A stretch of DNA of 64,000 bases from positions 1-64,000 of the forward strand of contig JBQTHE010000019.1 in NCBI GenBank assembly GCA_052390115.1, read 5' to 3'. A program made the position numbers and the translations under genes. The notes beneath the pieces are model-generated. The model made no database searches and was not told the origin of the DNA. It worked only from the letters and a program-made list of their open reading frames with translations. Source of the stretch: GCA-003244245 sp052390115 (lineage in GTDB: Bacteria > Actinomycetota > Actinomycetes > Mycobacteriales > Pseudonocardiaceae). Within the stretch, counting starts at the first letter, position 1, and every line of letters begins with the position of its first letter. Below, in pieces: positions 1-7,607 of this stretch.

Positions 1-145
1 GGTTACTTCCAGCGGGCGCGGCGCGTATGGGGTGCGAGCCCAAATTCCTACCACCCGCGGCGACCAATATCCGCGCACGCCCGGTTGTTCACTTCCCTTC
101 GGACTGGTCCCCCCGGTTCGGTGTTCCGCGCAACACCACGGCGAG

Positions 146-655
146 TCAGCCACGGCGCATCAGCATGCTGACGTCTGCACCACCGCGCAGTGTCTGGTAA
201 ACGACGCAGTAGCGCTCGGTGCGCTTGGCCAGGGCAGCGAGCTGGTCGTCGTCGGCATCGGTGTCCAGCATGATGTCGACCCGAATCTCCCGAAACCCGA
301 CAGTGGCCTGCCGGTCTACCCCCAGCGTGCCGCGGAAGTCCAGGTCACCGTCGGCACGAACGGTGCCGCCCCGGACCACCACCTCCATTGCGGTAGCCAC
401 GGCGCGCAGCGTCACGCCAGCGCAGGCCGCCAGCGCCTCCAGCAGCATGTCGCCGGAGCACAGCTGGGTGCCGTCGCCGCCCGACGCTGGGTGTAGCCCG
501 GCCTCGACCAGCGCTCTGGCAGTCCGCACCCGGCAAGCAACGCCGGAGCCGTCCAGCTCGCCGACCGCGCTGAGTGTGACGACCGCACTGTCCGGTTCGT
601 TCCGATACCGCTCCTTCAGCGGAGCCTGCAGCTGCCGCAACGTCGCAGCGTCCAC
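146..655 (-). CDS. OsmC family protein
   Basis: This 169-residue protein looks like a complete OsmC/Ohr-fold protein. The fold supports thiol-dependent peroxide reduction in characterised members, with two reactive cysteines. Visible landmarks are a 'CSGDMLLEALAACAGVTL' stretch near residues 66-83, where the central helix carries the second conserved cysteine of OsmC proteins, and a C-terminal 'RTERYCVVYQTL' segment. The whole chain is soluble, with no signal peptide. It stands alone and is read leftwards. Because the Ohr-type spacing of cysteines is not exact, I call the family but not a specific substrate. Confidence 0.85.
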   Translation of the reverse strand: MDAATLRQLQAPLKERYRNEPDSAVVTLSAVGELDGSGVACRVRTARALVEAGLHPASGGDGTQLCSGDMLLEALAACAGVTLRAVATAMEVVVRGGTVRADGDLDFRGTLGVDRQATVGFREIRVDIMLDTDADDDQLAALAKRTERYCVVYQTLRGGADVSMLMRRG

Positions 656-855
656 CTGCGTCCTCCCGGCTTTGGTCGGTTCTTCCAGCCCGAAGTCTCT
701 CCCGCCAGGCAGCGCGGCGTCGACGCCACGGGCGTTTCGGGCCGCACCGGGGACGTCGGTGGTGCCGAGTTCACGGACGTTCTTGGTGACGTCGTTGACC
801 GGGCCGCGCTGCTCGGTGCTGCCGCGGGTGGGGCCGATCTACCAGGCGCCGGGAC

Positions 856-1092
856 TTACCACGTGGTGCCGTCAAGAGCCCGGCAGACATCGTCGTGACC
901 GTCAGGCAGGTGACACAACCACTCCCCGTCCTCAGCCAGACTATTGATGTGCGACAGCACACCACCGCAGCGGCGGAAGTCGACTGAGCGTAGATCGTGG
1001 GCAGGTGCGGTCAGCAAGTTCGCCTCCATGTCATCGGACGGTAGGGCACCAAACCCGCCATGAACCTGCGCTGCGCCGATCGGCCGTGTCAT
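856..1092 (-). CDS. Small hypothetical protein, 78 aa
   Basis: The ATG at 1092 opens a 78-residue frame. Its C-terminal half contains two cysteines and a His/Asp-rich segment ('EWLCHLPDGHDDVCRALDG') that could be a small metal or disulfide site. I do not recognise a family. There is no obvious operon partner; the neighbouring OsmC gene lies 200 bases further on. It may be a real small actinobacterial protein or a chance frame in GC-rich DNA. Confidence 0.3.
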   Translation of the reverse strand: MTRPIGAAQVHGGFGALPSDDMEANLLTAPAHDLRSVDFRRCGGVLSHINSLAEDGEWLCHLPDGHDDVCRALDGTTW

Positions 1093-1101
1093 GACGGTGA
1101 A

Positions 1102-1140
1102 CGGCTCGGGCTGATCGGCGCCGCCGATCAGCCCGAGCCG
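1102..1140. repeat. 39-bp near-perfect palindrome
   Basis: The arms CGGCTCGGGCTGATCGGCG and CCGCCGATCAGCCCGAGCCG are almost perfect inverse copies around position 1121, giving about an 18-bp stem with nearly no loop. It lies just upstream of the small ORF on the minus strand and about 260 bases before the sigma factor gene. It has no T-tract. It could be a terminator-like hairpin, a cruciform or a dimer-binding site. Confidence 0.7.
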
Positions 1141-1401
1141 AAGTACTCTTCACCAGGCATCAAGGCTGCTGACCACGCCGTGCGGACAATTGGCGCAGAC
1201 CCAGCCAGCCCGACACGTTCGCTTCCCGTACAGTCCAGAGGTACCCAGATGGCACACCGGGTCCTTGAGGAGGCTGGAGTCCTGTCGCCCGCATCTCGCG
1301 CTCGGTGAGGTTGCCACCAGAAATCTCGGTGTCGCCGGGAATCGGGTCGAGGAGGTGAGGATGTTAAGCGTCGTCGCCACGCATCCCGCGAAGGCCGTCG
1401 A

Positions 1402-2469
1402 ATGATCACGACAAATGTCCCGCTAGTCATCGCGGGTGCCGAAGCTCCTCCAGAGCCGACGGACAAAGTCGAGCAGTCCGGGGATTTCGACTGGGATGAC
1501 CAGGAGGCAGAGGCGCTACGCCGGGGACGCCAGGACGCCGAACTCACCCTCTCCGCCGATTCAGTGCGGGCCTACCTCAACCAGATCGGCAAGGTGGCGC
1601 TGCTCAACGCTGAGGAGGAGGTCGCCCTCGCCACCCGGATCGAGGCCGGGCTCTACGCCGCCGAGCGAGTTCGCAGGGCCGAGGACGTCCCCGAAAAGCT
1701 CTCCCCGCAGCTGCGCCGCGATCTGCGCTGGATCGTCCGCGACGGCGAGCGCGCGAAAAACCACCTCCTGGAGGCCAACCTTCGCCTCGTCGTCTCGCTG
1801 GGCAAGCGCTATACCGGCCGCGGCATGCCGTTCCTGGACCTGATCCAGGAGGGCAATCTGGGCCTGATCCGCGCGGTGGAGAAGTTCGACTACACCAAGG
1901 GATACAAGTTCTCCACCTACGCCACCTGGTGGATCCGGCAGGCGATCACCCGCGCGATGGCTGAGCAAGCTCGCACCATCCGGATCCCGGTGCACATGGC
2001 CGAAGTAATCAACAAACTAGGCCGCCTCCAACGCGAACTGCTCCAGTACCTGGGCCGCGAGCCCACCCGAGACGAACTTGCCAGGGAGATGGACACCACT
2101 GCGGAGAAGGTGCTGGAGATCCAGCAGTTCGCCCGGGAGCCCATCTCGCTGGACCAGACCATCGGCGACGAGGGCGACTCGCCACTCGGGGACTTCATCG
2201 AGGACTCCGGGGCCGTGGTTGCGGTCGACGCGGTGTCGTTCACCCTGCTGCAGGACGACCTGCAATCTGTGCTGGCCACCCTGTCCGAGCGGGAGGCCGG
2301 CATTATCCGGCTGCGCTATGGCCTCACCGACGGCCGGCCGCGAACCCTGGACGAGGTCGGCCACGTCTACGGGGTCACCCGGGAGCGGATCCGGCAGATC
2401 GAGTCCAAGACGATGGCCAAGCTGCGCCACCCCTCGCGTTCCCAGGCACTGCGCGACTACCTCGACTAA
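1402..2469 (+). CDS. RpoD-family (SigA/SigB-like, group 2) RNA polymerase sigma factor
   Basis: This 355-residue protein directs RNA polymerase to promoters. Region 1.2 starts near residue 54 ('DSVRAYLNQIGKVALLN'). Region 2 holds the diagnostic 'GNLGLIRAVEKFDYTKGYKF' and 'STYATWWIRQAITRA' segments that melt and read the -10 element. Region 3 follows ('LGRLQRELLQYLGREPT'), and region 4.2 ends with the helix-turn-helix 'VTRERIRQIESKTMAKLR' for the -35 element. It lacks the long acidic region 1.1 of HrdB/SigA and resembles mycobacterial SigB in length and order. That makes it a non-essential primary-like (group 2) factor, probably for stationary-phase or stress genes. The ATG at 1402 is the first sensible start. 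A hairpin (2525-2589) lies 55 bases after the stop. Confidence 0.95.
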   Translation: MITTNVPLVIAGAEAPPEPTDKVEQSGDFDWDDQEAEALRRGRQDAELTLSADSVRAYLNQIGKVALLNAEEEVALATRIEAGLYAAERVRRAEDVPEKLSPQLRRDLRWIVRDGERAKNHLLEANLRLVVSLGKRYTGRGMPFLDLIQEGNLGLIRAVEKFDYTKGYKFSTYATWWIRQAITRAMAEQARTIRIPVHMAEVINKLGRLQRELLQYLGREPTRDELAREMDTTAEKVLEIQQFAREPISLDQTIGDEGDSPLGDFIEDSGAVVAVDAVSFTLLQDDLQSVLATLSEREAGIIRLRYGLTDGRPRTLDEVGHVYGVTRERIRQIESKTMAKLRHPSRSQALRDYLD

Positions 2470-2524
2470 CAACGGCACGCGGGCCGGCGCTGGTTGCGCA
2501 CCGCAGATCCTGAGTGCACTCAGC

Positions 2525-2589
2525 TTCCCGAACTCAACGGCAGAGCTGTTCCAGCGGCCTAGGGACAGCTCTGCTGTTGAGTTCGGGAA
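2525..2589. terminator. Family A palindrome, copy 1 (bidirectional terminator-like hairpin)
   Basis: Arms 2525-2552 and 2563-2589 pair over about 26 bp (outer part TTCCCGAACTCAAC, inner part GGCAGAGCTGTTCC) with one bulge and a G-T pair. It sits between two convergent genes, where a shared terminator is expected. There is no poly-T tail. The same outer sequence recurs at 26304, 35256 and 45583 with a different inner stem. Confidence 0.7.
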
Positions 2590-2643
2590 CCAGAGAGCAG
2601 TCGCAGGCTGGGGCGTCTGTCCGGGGGTGGGGCACCTGACGGG

Positions 2644-3063
2644 TCAAGAAGTCGGGCCGCCCGGTCTGCTTCGTGCGGTCAGCGTCGCCCCCGCCAGCAC
2701 ACCGATCGCGGCAGCGCCGCCAGCGAGACCGAGGATGCCGAGCCGGCCCCAGCGGGGAAGGGCAGGCCACGCCGCGAGGGTGGCCAGTACGTCAGCCCCG
2801 TCGGCAAGCGCTCCGCCGGCAACCCAACCGGCAGCAGCAGACGAGTCGGGCCGCCGGAGCGCCAGCAACGCGCCCAGCCCGAGTGCCAGGTCGCGACCAC
2901 CCAGAGCCCGCCCGAGGACCTGCCCCGCGGGGCCGGCCGCGAGTGCGGCTCCGACCCATGGCCGAGCCGGCACACTGGGCCGCAGCACCGCGATGACGCC
3001 AAGCGCTACCCGGCCGGTGGCGACCACCAGCGCGGCGTTGCGGGCCACGTCCGTCGAGATCAT
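2644..3063 (-). CDS. Small integral membrane protein (DUF4267-like)
   Basis: From the ATG at 3063 the protein is 139 residues with about four hydrophobic helices rich in Ala, Gly and Leu. The segment 'LGRALGGRDLALGLGALLAL' (around residues 60-80) matches the pattern of DUF4267-type small membrane proteins of actinobacteria, whose function is unknown. A longer frame reaches 3180, but its extra 39 residues are polar and low in character, so I prefer 3063. It is downstream of and parallel to the Nei glycosylase gene, about 30 bases away, so the two may share a transcript. Confidence 0.6.
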   Translation of the reverse strand: MISTDVARNAALVVATGRVALGVIAVLRPSVPARPWVGAALAAGPAGQVLGRALGGRDLALGLGALLALRRPDSSAAAGWVAGGALADGADVLATLAAWPALPRWGRLGILGLAGGAAAIGVLAGATLTARSRPGGPTS

Positions 3064-3097
3064 GGGCGAACGGTACGCCTCATGTTCCTGGACGGTC

Positions 3098-3901
3098 TTA
3101 CCGCGGCGGGTGTCGGCCCGGCTGGCAGCCAGGGCAGTAGTAGATGTTCCTGGCGTAGACGTCGTCGCCTTGCACAGCACGGATCACTCGTTCTCCGCAG
3201 CGGCGACACGGTTTCCCGCCGCGTTCGTACACCCAGTGCTGGCTGCCGCGGGCCAGCTCCCCGGTGGTGGACTGCTCGGGACGGTCGGCGTTCGCCAGGA
3301 GAAGCCGCCGAGCCAGCGCGACCACGGCGTCGGGATCGACTTCGCTGACTTTCGCCCAGGGCAACACCCCTAACAGGAAGCACATCTCCGTCTTGTACAG
3401 ATTCCCGACCCCGGCCATGATCCGCTGATCGAGCAGCGCGAGACCGAGTTCGGCTCCAGGCTGTCCGCGTAGTCGTTGCGCCGCAGTCGTAGCGTCGTTG
3501 TCGTCCCAGCGGGGGTTGAGCAGGTCTGGACCCAGATGCCCCACGAGCCGGTGTTCGTCCTGGGTGGCCAGCAGCGCCATGTCGTGCAGGAGGAAACCCA
3601 CTGCTACTCGTTCCAGCGTGGTTAATACTGCCCGGGCTTGATGACCTGGCCGTCGCCAACGCTGTCCAGGCTGGTAAAGGTGCCAGGAGCCGTCCATCCG
3701 GAAATGCGTATGCAGACTCCGCCCGTCGTCGAAGCGGGTGAACAGATGCTTCCCGACGCTCCGGACGTCCAGCACGGCGAGCCCCGAGAGATCATGCTCG
3801 GCGAGCCGTGGATGGCGCAGTTCTCCCCGCGTCAGGCGTTTTCCGCTTAGCCCGGCCGCCATACGTTTGGCTGCCGCGTACACGGTGTCGCCTTCGGGCA
3901 T
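3098..3901 (-). CDS. Fpg/Nei family DNA glycosylase (endonuclease VIII-like)
   Basis: This 267-residue protein removes oxidised bases and nicks the abasic site in base excision repair. It begins MPEGDT: after Met removal Pro2 is the Schiff-base nucleophile and Glu3 the general acid. The H2TH region contains 'LLDQRIMAGVGNLYKTEM'. The C-terminus has a zinc finger 'CRRCGERV' ... 'YYCPGC' with four cysteines, the DNA-gripping beta-hairpin of the family. The 'MPEGDTV' start is typical of Nei rather than MutM (PELPE). The ATG at 3901 is fixed by this motif; the frame continues upstream without meaning. Confidence 0.92.
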   Translation of the reverse strand: MPEGDTVYAAAKRMAAGLSGKRLTRGELRHPRLAEHDLSGLAVLDVRSVGKHLFTRFDDGRSLHTHFRMDGSWHLYQPGQRWRRPGHQARAVLTTLERVAVGFLLHDMALLATQDEHRLVGHLGPDLLNPRWDDNDATTAAQRLRGQPGAELGLALLDQRIMAGVGNLYKTEMCFLLGVLPWAKVSEVDPDAVVALARRLLLANADRPEQSTTGELARGSQHWVYERGGKPCRRCGERVIRAVQGDDVYARNIYYCPGCQPGRHPPR

Positions 3902-3903
3902 GG

Positions 3904-4245
3904 CTATCGATGACCTGCGCAGGTGTCCTGGTAGCTGACGCCGGGTGGATAATAGTCCCACGTCGCCTTGTCGATCGGTCCGCCGGCGCGGATACACGCC
4001 TCCCGCACCGCATCCCGCTGAAGTTCCTCAAGCTGGGTCATATCCCACAGAGTGACGGTCGTGTGCCTGCTGGCGGTGGCCGGGGTGCGCCCGTCAGGGG
4101 AAACCGCTACCGAGTCAACCTCGTTCGTGTGGCCGATGAGCGTGCCGCGGTACCGCCCGGACATGAGGGTCTGCATCAGGCTCGCCCGCGTCTGCGGGCT
4201 GGGATCGAGCTGGTTGGCGGCTCCTCGATTGAGTTCAGCTGCCGT
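3904..4245 (-). pseudogene. Remnant of a WD40-repeat protein (C-terminal piece)
   Basis: The last ~110 residues contain one complete WD40 blade ('GHTNEVDSVAVSPDGRT' ... 'VTLWDMTQL'). The typical C-terminal tail of large actinobacterial WD40 proteins follows (a 'YQDTC' ending). It is preceded by a short 'LDPSPQTRASLMQTL' helix that in intact proteins lies just before the first blade. So the other blades and the N-terminal kinase or NB-ARC part are missing. No start codon with a ribosome site is evident. I read it as an internally deleted, truncated gene left next to the nei gene (2 bases upstream). Confidence 0.6.
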
Positions 4246-4606
4246 GCTGGTGCTGGTCGGCCCGGGCCTGCACCTGCTCCCGGCCGCCGATCTGCTGCTG
4301 CTCAAATCGGTGGGCCGCAGCCGCGGCTGGCCGCTGCCGGAGCACGGCCAGGTTGCGGTGCTGCTCGCCATCGCCACCGGGCTGCCCGATCTGGCCAGCG
4401 ACCTGCTCCCGAGCCTGGCCGCGGCGCAACCCCCGACATTGCGGGCAGCATGGGCCTACACCCGCGACGGGGAAGCTAGTGCACAGCTGGCTCGGCTCAA
4501 CGCCTGGCTTGCCGAGCACCCGGCCTGGTACGACGTCGCACTGGCTGGGACGGACCGCTGGGTCGACCTCATCCTGCGCTTCCGCTTCGACCGCGTGAAC
4601 CACTGA
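4229..4606 (+). CDS. Hypothetical protein or fragment
   Basis: A TTG at 4229 opens 125 residues that look like real coding sequence: Leu/Ala-rich helices followed by an aromatic tail ('LNAWLAEHPAWYDVALAG' ... 'RWVDLILRFRFDRV'). I do not recognise the family. It overlaps the edge of the WD40 remnant on the other strand, so it may itself be the surviving C-terminal piece of a longer gene damaged by the same deletion. Confidence 0.35.
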   Translation: MSSAAVLVLVGPGLHLLPAADLLLLKSVGRSRGWPLPEHGQVAVLLAIATGLPDLASDLLPSLAAAQPPTLRAAWAYTRDGEASAQLARLNAWLAEHPAWYDVALAGTDRWVDLILRFRFDRVNH

Positions 4607-4671
4607 GGTCTGGGACCGACCGGCCGCCGGGAGCAAGGAAGCGGGGAACTCAACCGGCGGCCGGCCGGGGT

Positions 4672-4878
4672 CTACTCGTCTCGCTGCGGCGAGGGCTCGG
4701 CGCGCTGGCACGTCGGGCAGACCTGGTCGGGATCAGGTGGCTGGCAAGGCAGCGCCTTGCGACCGTGCGCAACCGTGCGCGGCACGAACCGGATGCCGCA
4801 CGCCGCGCTCACGCTGCCCCGGGTCAGGATGCCCCGGTGGGTGTCGTGGTCCTTGAGCGACTGCAGGAACCAGCTCAA
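4672..4878 (-). CDS. Small CxxC protein associated with the XRE/DUF397 locus
   Basis: A 68-residue protein starting at a TTG at 4878. It begins with an aromatic-hydrophobic segment ('SWFLQSLKDHDTHRG'), has one internal cysteine ('AACGIRFVPR'), and ends with 'PPDPDQVCPTCQRAEP', a CxxC knuckle. Small proteins with this layout are common beside XRE-DUF5753/DUF397 pairs in Pseudonocardiales. It is divergent from the XRE gene, with the operator at 4986-5032 between them, so both may be controlled by the same regulator. Function unknown. Confidence 0.5.
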   Translation of the reverse strand: MSWFLQSLKDHDTHRGILTRGSVSAACGIRFVPRTVAHGRKALPCQPPDPDQVCPTCQRAEPSPQRDE

Positions 4879-4985
4879 CGTGCACTGCCCGCCTTCCGCT
4901 AGCCGTCCTCAGCGCCGCCCGACCCGAAGAGGCGCGAGCCGGGCGGCTGACGCCAGCCCTGCGCTGACATCTCATAGAGAGTAAA

Positions 4986-5032
4986 CGATGGTACGTCACA
5001 ATGTCACGTATCAGCAAGGTGACGTACCATCG
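4986..5032. promoter_or_regulatory. Inverted-repeat operator in the XRE promoter
   Basis: CGATGGTACGTCAC (4986-4999) and GTGACGTACCATCG (5019-5032) form a perfect 14-bp inverted repeat with a 19-base spacer. The spacer holds a third half-site-like sequence, GTCACGTA (5003-5010). The element ends 23 bases before the XRE start codon. It probably binds the XRE protein itself or another dimeric regulator, and covers the divergent promoters of 4878 (left) and 5056 (right). Confidence 0.75.
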
Positions 5033-5055
5033 ATACGCCGTTATGCTCCGTCGCC

Positions 5056-5892
5056 ATGGCTGGACCCTCCATCCGGCGCCGCCAGCTCGGAGCTGCACTG
5101 CGTCAACTGCGCGCGGACGCAGCCCAGAACCGTGAGGACACGGCTGCCGTCCTCGGGTGCTCGCCGACCAAGGTCACCTACCTGGAATCAGGCCGCAACG
5201 TCATCGGCAAGACGGAGTTGATCGTCTTGCTTCAGCACTACGGCGCCGAGGAGAGGCTGGCGACGCTGGAGGAGCTGCGGCAGGGAGCGGGCAAGCGCGG
5301 CTGGTGGTCCACTGCCCGGTTGCCGCAGTGGCTCTCCGCCTACGTCGGCCTTGAGACCGAAGCAAGCTCGGTGCGCTGCTTCGAGCTGGAGTTGATCCCG
5401 GGACTGCTCCAGACCGAGCAGTACACCCGGGAGATCCACGCGCTCCGCGGGAAGCTGACACCGGATGACCTGGAGCGGCGGGTGAAGGCGCGGTTGCGAC
5501 GTCAGGAGCGCCTCATCGCGACCGACCCCCTGCAACTGTCGGCACTGCTGTCCGAGGCGGCCCTGAAGCGGTGCGCACGCCAGCCCAGTGTGGCCACCGA
5601 CCAGTTCCGGCAGTTGCTGGACTGGGCACAGCTACCCAACGTCGAGATCCAGGTGTTGCCGTTCGATGTCGGCCTGCACAGCGGCATGTCGGGAGCGTTC
5701 ACCCTGCTCAGCTTCCCGGACGGTCTGCTCCCGGACGCTGGCTGGCAGGAGTACGCGCTGGGTGGCCACCTCATCGACGACGAGGCGGACGTGGCTTATA
5801 TGACTACGCTCTATGCCAAGCTCCGCGATCAGGCTCTCGGTCGCGACGAGAGCCTGACCCTGCTTGCGGGGCTCGTCGAGAACACACCCTGA
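5056..5892 (+). CDS. XRE-family transcriptional regulator with DUF5753 domain
   Basis: This 278-residue protein has an N-terminal helix-turn-helix (residues ~8-70, with 'LGCSPTKVTYLESGRNVIGK') and a DUF5753 ligand-type domain ('ELELIPGLLQTEQYTREI', later 'NVEIQVLPFDVGLHSGMSGAF'). This is the standard architecture of the BldB/WhiJ-type regulators that pair with DUF397 proteins in actinomycetes. The DUF397 gene follows 21 bases downstream, and the 14-bp inverted repeat upstream suggests autoregulation. In characterised WhiJ-like systems the small DUF397 partner antagonises the DNA-binding protein; that role is inferred here. Confidence 0.93.
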   Translation: MAGPSIRRRQLGAALRQLRADAAQNREDTAAVLGCSPTKVTYLESGRNVIGKTELIVLLQHYGAEERLATLEELRQGAGKRGWWSTARLPQWLSAYVGLETEASSVRCFELELIPGLLQTEQYTREIHALRGKLTPDDLERRVKARLRRQERLIATDPLQLSALLSEAALKRCARQPSVATDQFRQLLDWAQLPNVEIQVLPFDVGLHSGMSGAFTLLSFPDGLLPDAGWQEYALGGHLIDDEADVAYMTTLYAKLRDQALGRDESLTLLAGLVENTP

Positions 5893-5913
5893 CCAGCAGA
5901 AAGAGGCAGCACC

Positions 5914-6111
5914 ATGGATGGTCTAGCCCACGTTCAGTGGCGCAAGTCTAGCCGCAGCAGTGGCGACGCCGCTTGCGTGGAGGTCGCCGACCTCGACCAC
6001 GGCGGCCGCGCCGTGCGGGACTCCAAGAACCCGGCCGGCCCGGCCCTGATGTTCAGCGCGGCCGAGTGGGCCGCGTTCACCGCCGGAGTCCGCACCGGCA
6101 AGTTCGACTGA
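5914..6111 (+). CDS. DUF397 family protein
   Basis: This 65-residue protein carries the hallmark DUF397 signatures: 'WRKSSRSSGDAACVEVA' at residues 9-25, 'VRDSKNPAGPALMFSAAEW' in the middle, and a short 'FTAGVRTGKFD' end. DUF397 proteins are small partners of XRE-DUF5753 regulators. It is the second gene of the operon started at 5056, and a strong hairpin (6128-6160) closes the unit. Confidence 0.93.
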   Translation: MDGLAHVQWRKSSRSSGDAACVEVADLDHGGRAVRDSKNPAGPALMFSAAEWAAFTAGVRTGKFD

Positions 6112-6127
6112 CCAATCAGCAGCAACC

Positions 6128-6160
6128 GGCCCCACCCGCGCGTTCGTAGCGGGTGGGGCC
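6128..6160 (+). terminator. Hairpin terminator after DUF397 gene
   Basis: GGCCCCACCCGC (6128-6139) and GCGGGTGGGGCC (6149-6160) form a perfect 12-bp GC stem with a 9-base loop, 16 bases after the stop. It lacks a T-run, as is common for actinomycete terminators. Confidence 0.8.
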
Positions 6161-6206
6161 GGGCTCCCGACGAGATTCTCGGCTATGACAACAATGGCTT
6201 ACCTGC

Positions 6207-6401
6207 GTGACCGCGTCGGCGGCACGAGCGGTGGTCGTCGATGCATCAGCGGCGGTAGCGGTCGTCCTCAGAAAGCCCGATAGCGACGATCTCGTTGGTT
6301 ACCTGCTGGACAGTGCTGCCGCTCGGCCGATGAATGCCGGCAGTACGTACGGCGACACGGTGTGCCGGGGCAGCGCCGACCGCAGCCGCATCGCCAGATA
6401 G
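6207..6401 (+). pseudogene. Truncated PIN-domain (VapC-like) gene
   Basis: The first 35 residues are a normal VapC N-terminus: 'VVVDASAAVAVVLRKPDS' with the first catalytic Asp, then 'VGYLLDSA'. After that only a degraded match to the 'MSAxNYxE' segment is visible, and the frame stops at 64 residues instead of the usual 125-140. The later acidic residues of the PIN active site are absent. There is no antitoxin gene directly upstream. I read it as a decayed toxin in a cluster of PIN genes. Confidence 0.5.
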
Positions 6402-6490
6402 CGCTGCCCTGCCAGGCGAGGTATACCCTGCTTCCAACCGGACGCGGGCGGCGCCGCGGAATTCGCTCGGTATTCCTGGGGCCGGAGTGG

Positions 6491-7039
6491 CTAGTTCGCG
6501 GCGCAGCTTTTCGCGAAGTTCGGACAACCGTTCCCAGCCGATCCGAGTGCGATGAGCAAGTCGTCGACAGTGCGAGGTTGCCGGCGATAGCGCGACACCT
6601 GCCGGGCGAGCGCTCGACTCACGGCTGCCGGATTCAGATCGAACTGGTCGAGCAGGAACGTGTCCTGGTCCACCACCTCCATGTCGAAAGGCTCCGTAGC
6701 GTCGGTCGGGAAGTCACGGGTGTTCTGTGTGACGATCAGCTCAGCGCTTCCGCAGACCGCCGCGGCGAGCACGTGCCGGTCCTTCAGATGATTCGTCATG
6801 GAATCTGTCAACAACAGGTAGCCGGTGACCATGGCTCCTGGGAAGTACTCAATCATCTGTCCGATGCGGTGATCCACACCGGACTCAGATATCCCGTACC
6901 GCATGAGGGCTCGTCGAAGCTCCCCGAGGATGTCCTCAGACCACAGCGGCTGGAACAACTCCTCCTCAGCGATGCATAGCGGTGTGTCGCAGAGCAACGG
7001 CTTGAACAGCACGCAGGTGTCGAGTAGGGCGCGGAACAT
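6491..7039 (-). CDS. PIN domain protein (toxin of a type II toxin-antitoxin pair)
   Basis: This 182-residue protein is a PIN-fold ribonuclease. The N-terminus 'FRALLDTCVLFKPLLCDT' carries the first catalytic Asp (residue 7). 'WSEDILGELRRAL' gives the acidic helix, and 'KDRHVLAAAVCGSAELIVTQNTRDFP' holds the second acidic cluster and the terminal Asp. The ATG overlaps the upstream gene's stop by one base (TAATG), which means translational coupling with the HTH protein at 7039-7530. Together they look like a toxin with a DNA-binding antitoxin. Confidence 0.85.
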   Translation of the reverse strand: MFRALLDTCVLFKPLLCDTPLCIAEEELFQPLWSEDILGELRRALMRYGISESGVDHRIGQMIEYFPGAMVTGYLLLTDSMTNHLKDRHVLAAAVCGSAELIVTQNTRDFPTDATEPFDMEVVDQDTFLLDQFDLNPAAVSRALARQVSRYRRQPRTVDDLLIALGSAGNGCPNFAKSCAAN

Positions 7040-7530
7040 TAGCCGGCGTCGACCTTTCGATGGTCCTCGGCCCGCTCGACCGACGCGTCGTCCGGGAGGT
7101 CGTACACACCAGCGTCCTCGGACGCCCGGACCATCTCGTCAAGCCCAGCCGCGCGGGCGCGCCGCGCTCGCTGCTGATAGGCCAGTAGATCGCCAAGCCG
7201 GATTCGACGGTGCCGACCGGGCTTGTCGAACGGAATCTCGCCTACTTCGAGCAGCCGAACGAGAGTGGGCCGGGAGACGCCCAGAAGGTCGGCCGCCTGG
7301 CCGGTCGTGAGCACGGTGTGTTGCGGGGCCACGGTGATCGCCAACCCTTGGGACAGCGCCGTCACGACATCCTTCAAGACCTCGTACAGCTCATCCGGCA
7401 GCTCGATATGGGTGCCGTCGCCGGCCACGAGCGCGGGGCGACCGTGCGACCTGAGCGCAACCAGGAGATCGGCCATGCGCTGCGTGGGCTCACCAGGCAG
7501 AACAGTTCGCTCGGTCAGAGTGGCGCTCAT
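7039..7530 (-). CDS. Helix-turn-helix (excisionase/MerR-like) antitoxin
   Basis: The ATG at 7530 gives 163 residues. The middle ('VLTTGQAADLLGVSRPTLVRLLEVG' split around residues 75-100) is a winged-helix excisionase-type HTH followed by 'IPFDKPGRHRRIRLGDLLAYQ'. These domains serve as antitoxins for PIN proteins in actinobacteria. Its stop overlaps the toxin start. The frame extends to 7611, but the added 27 residues look non-coding. It is likely to bind its own promoter, though I see no clear operator. Confidence 0.85.
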   Translation of the reverse strand: MSATLTERTVLPGEPTQRMADLLVALRSHGRPALVAGDGTHIELPDELYEVLKDVVTALSQGLAITVAPQHTVLTTGQAADLLGVSRPTLVRLLEVGEIPFDKPGRHRRIRLGDLLAYQQRARRARAAGLDEMVRASEDAGVYDLPDDASVERAEDHRKVDAG

Positions 7531-7607
7531 AGAGCGATGGTAGCCAACAAACGAACGAAACGAAAGGCTGTGCTGATACTCAACTGTCAAGCCTGACGGG
7601 ATGCGGG

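Larger units (their letters stand above)
656..1401. other. Intergenic stretch with one doubtful small ORF
   Basis: Between the OsmC gene and the sigma factor gene I see only one plausible small ORF (856-1092, minus strand) and one long palindrome (1102-1140). The other open frames here are unsupported by composition or recognisable motifs. The last part, roughly 1310-1401, should hold the promoter of the sigma factor gene, but I cannot name a clear -35/-10 pair. Confidence 0.5.
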
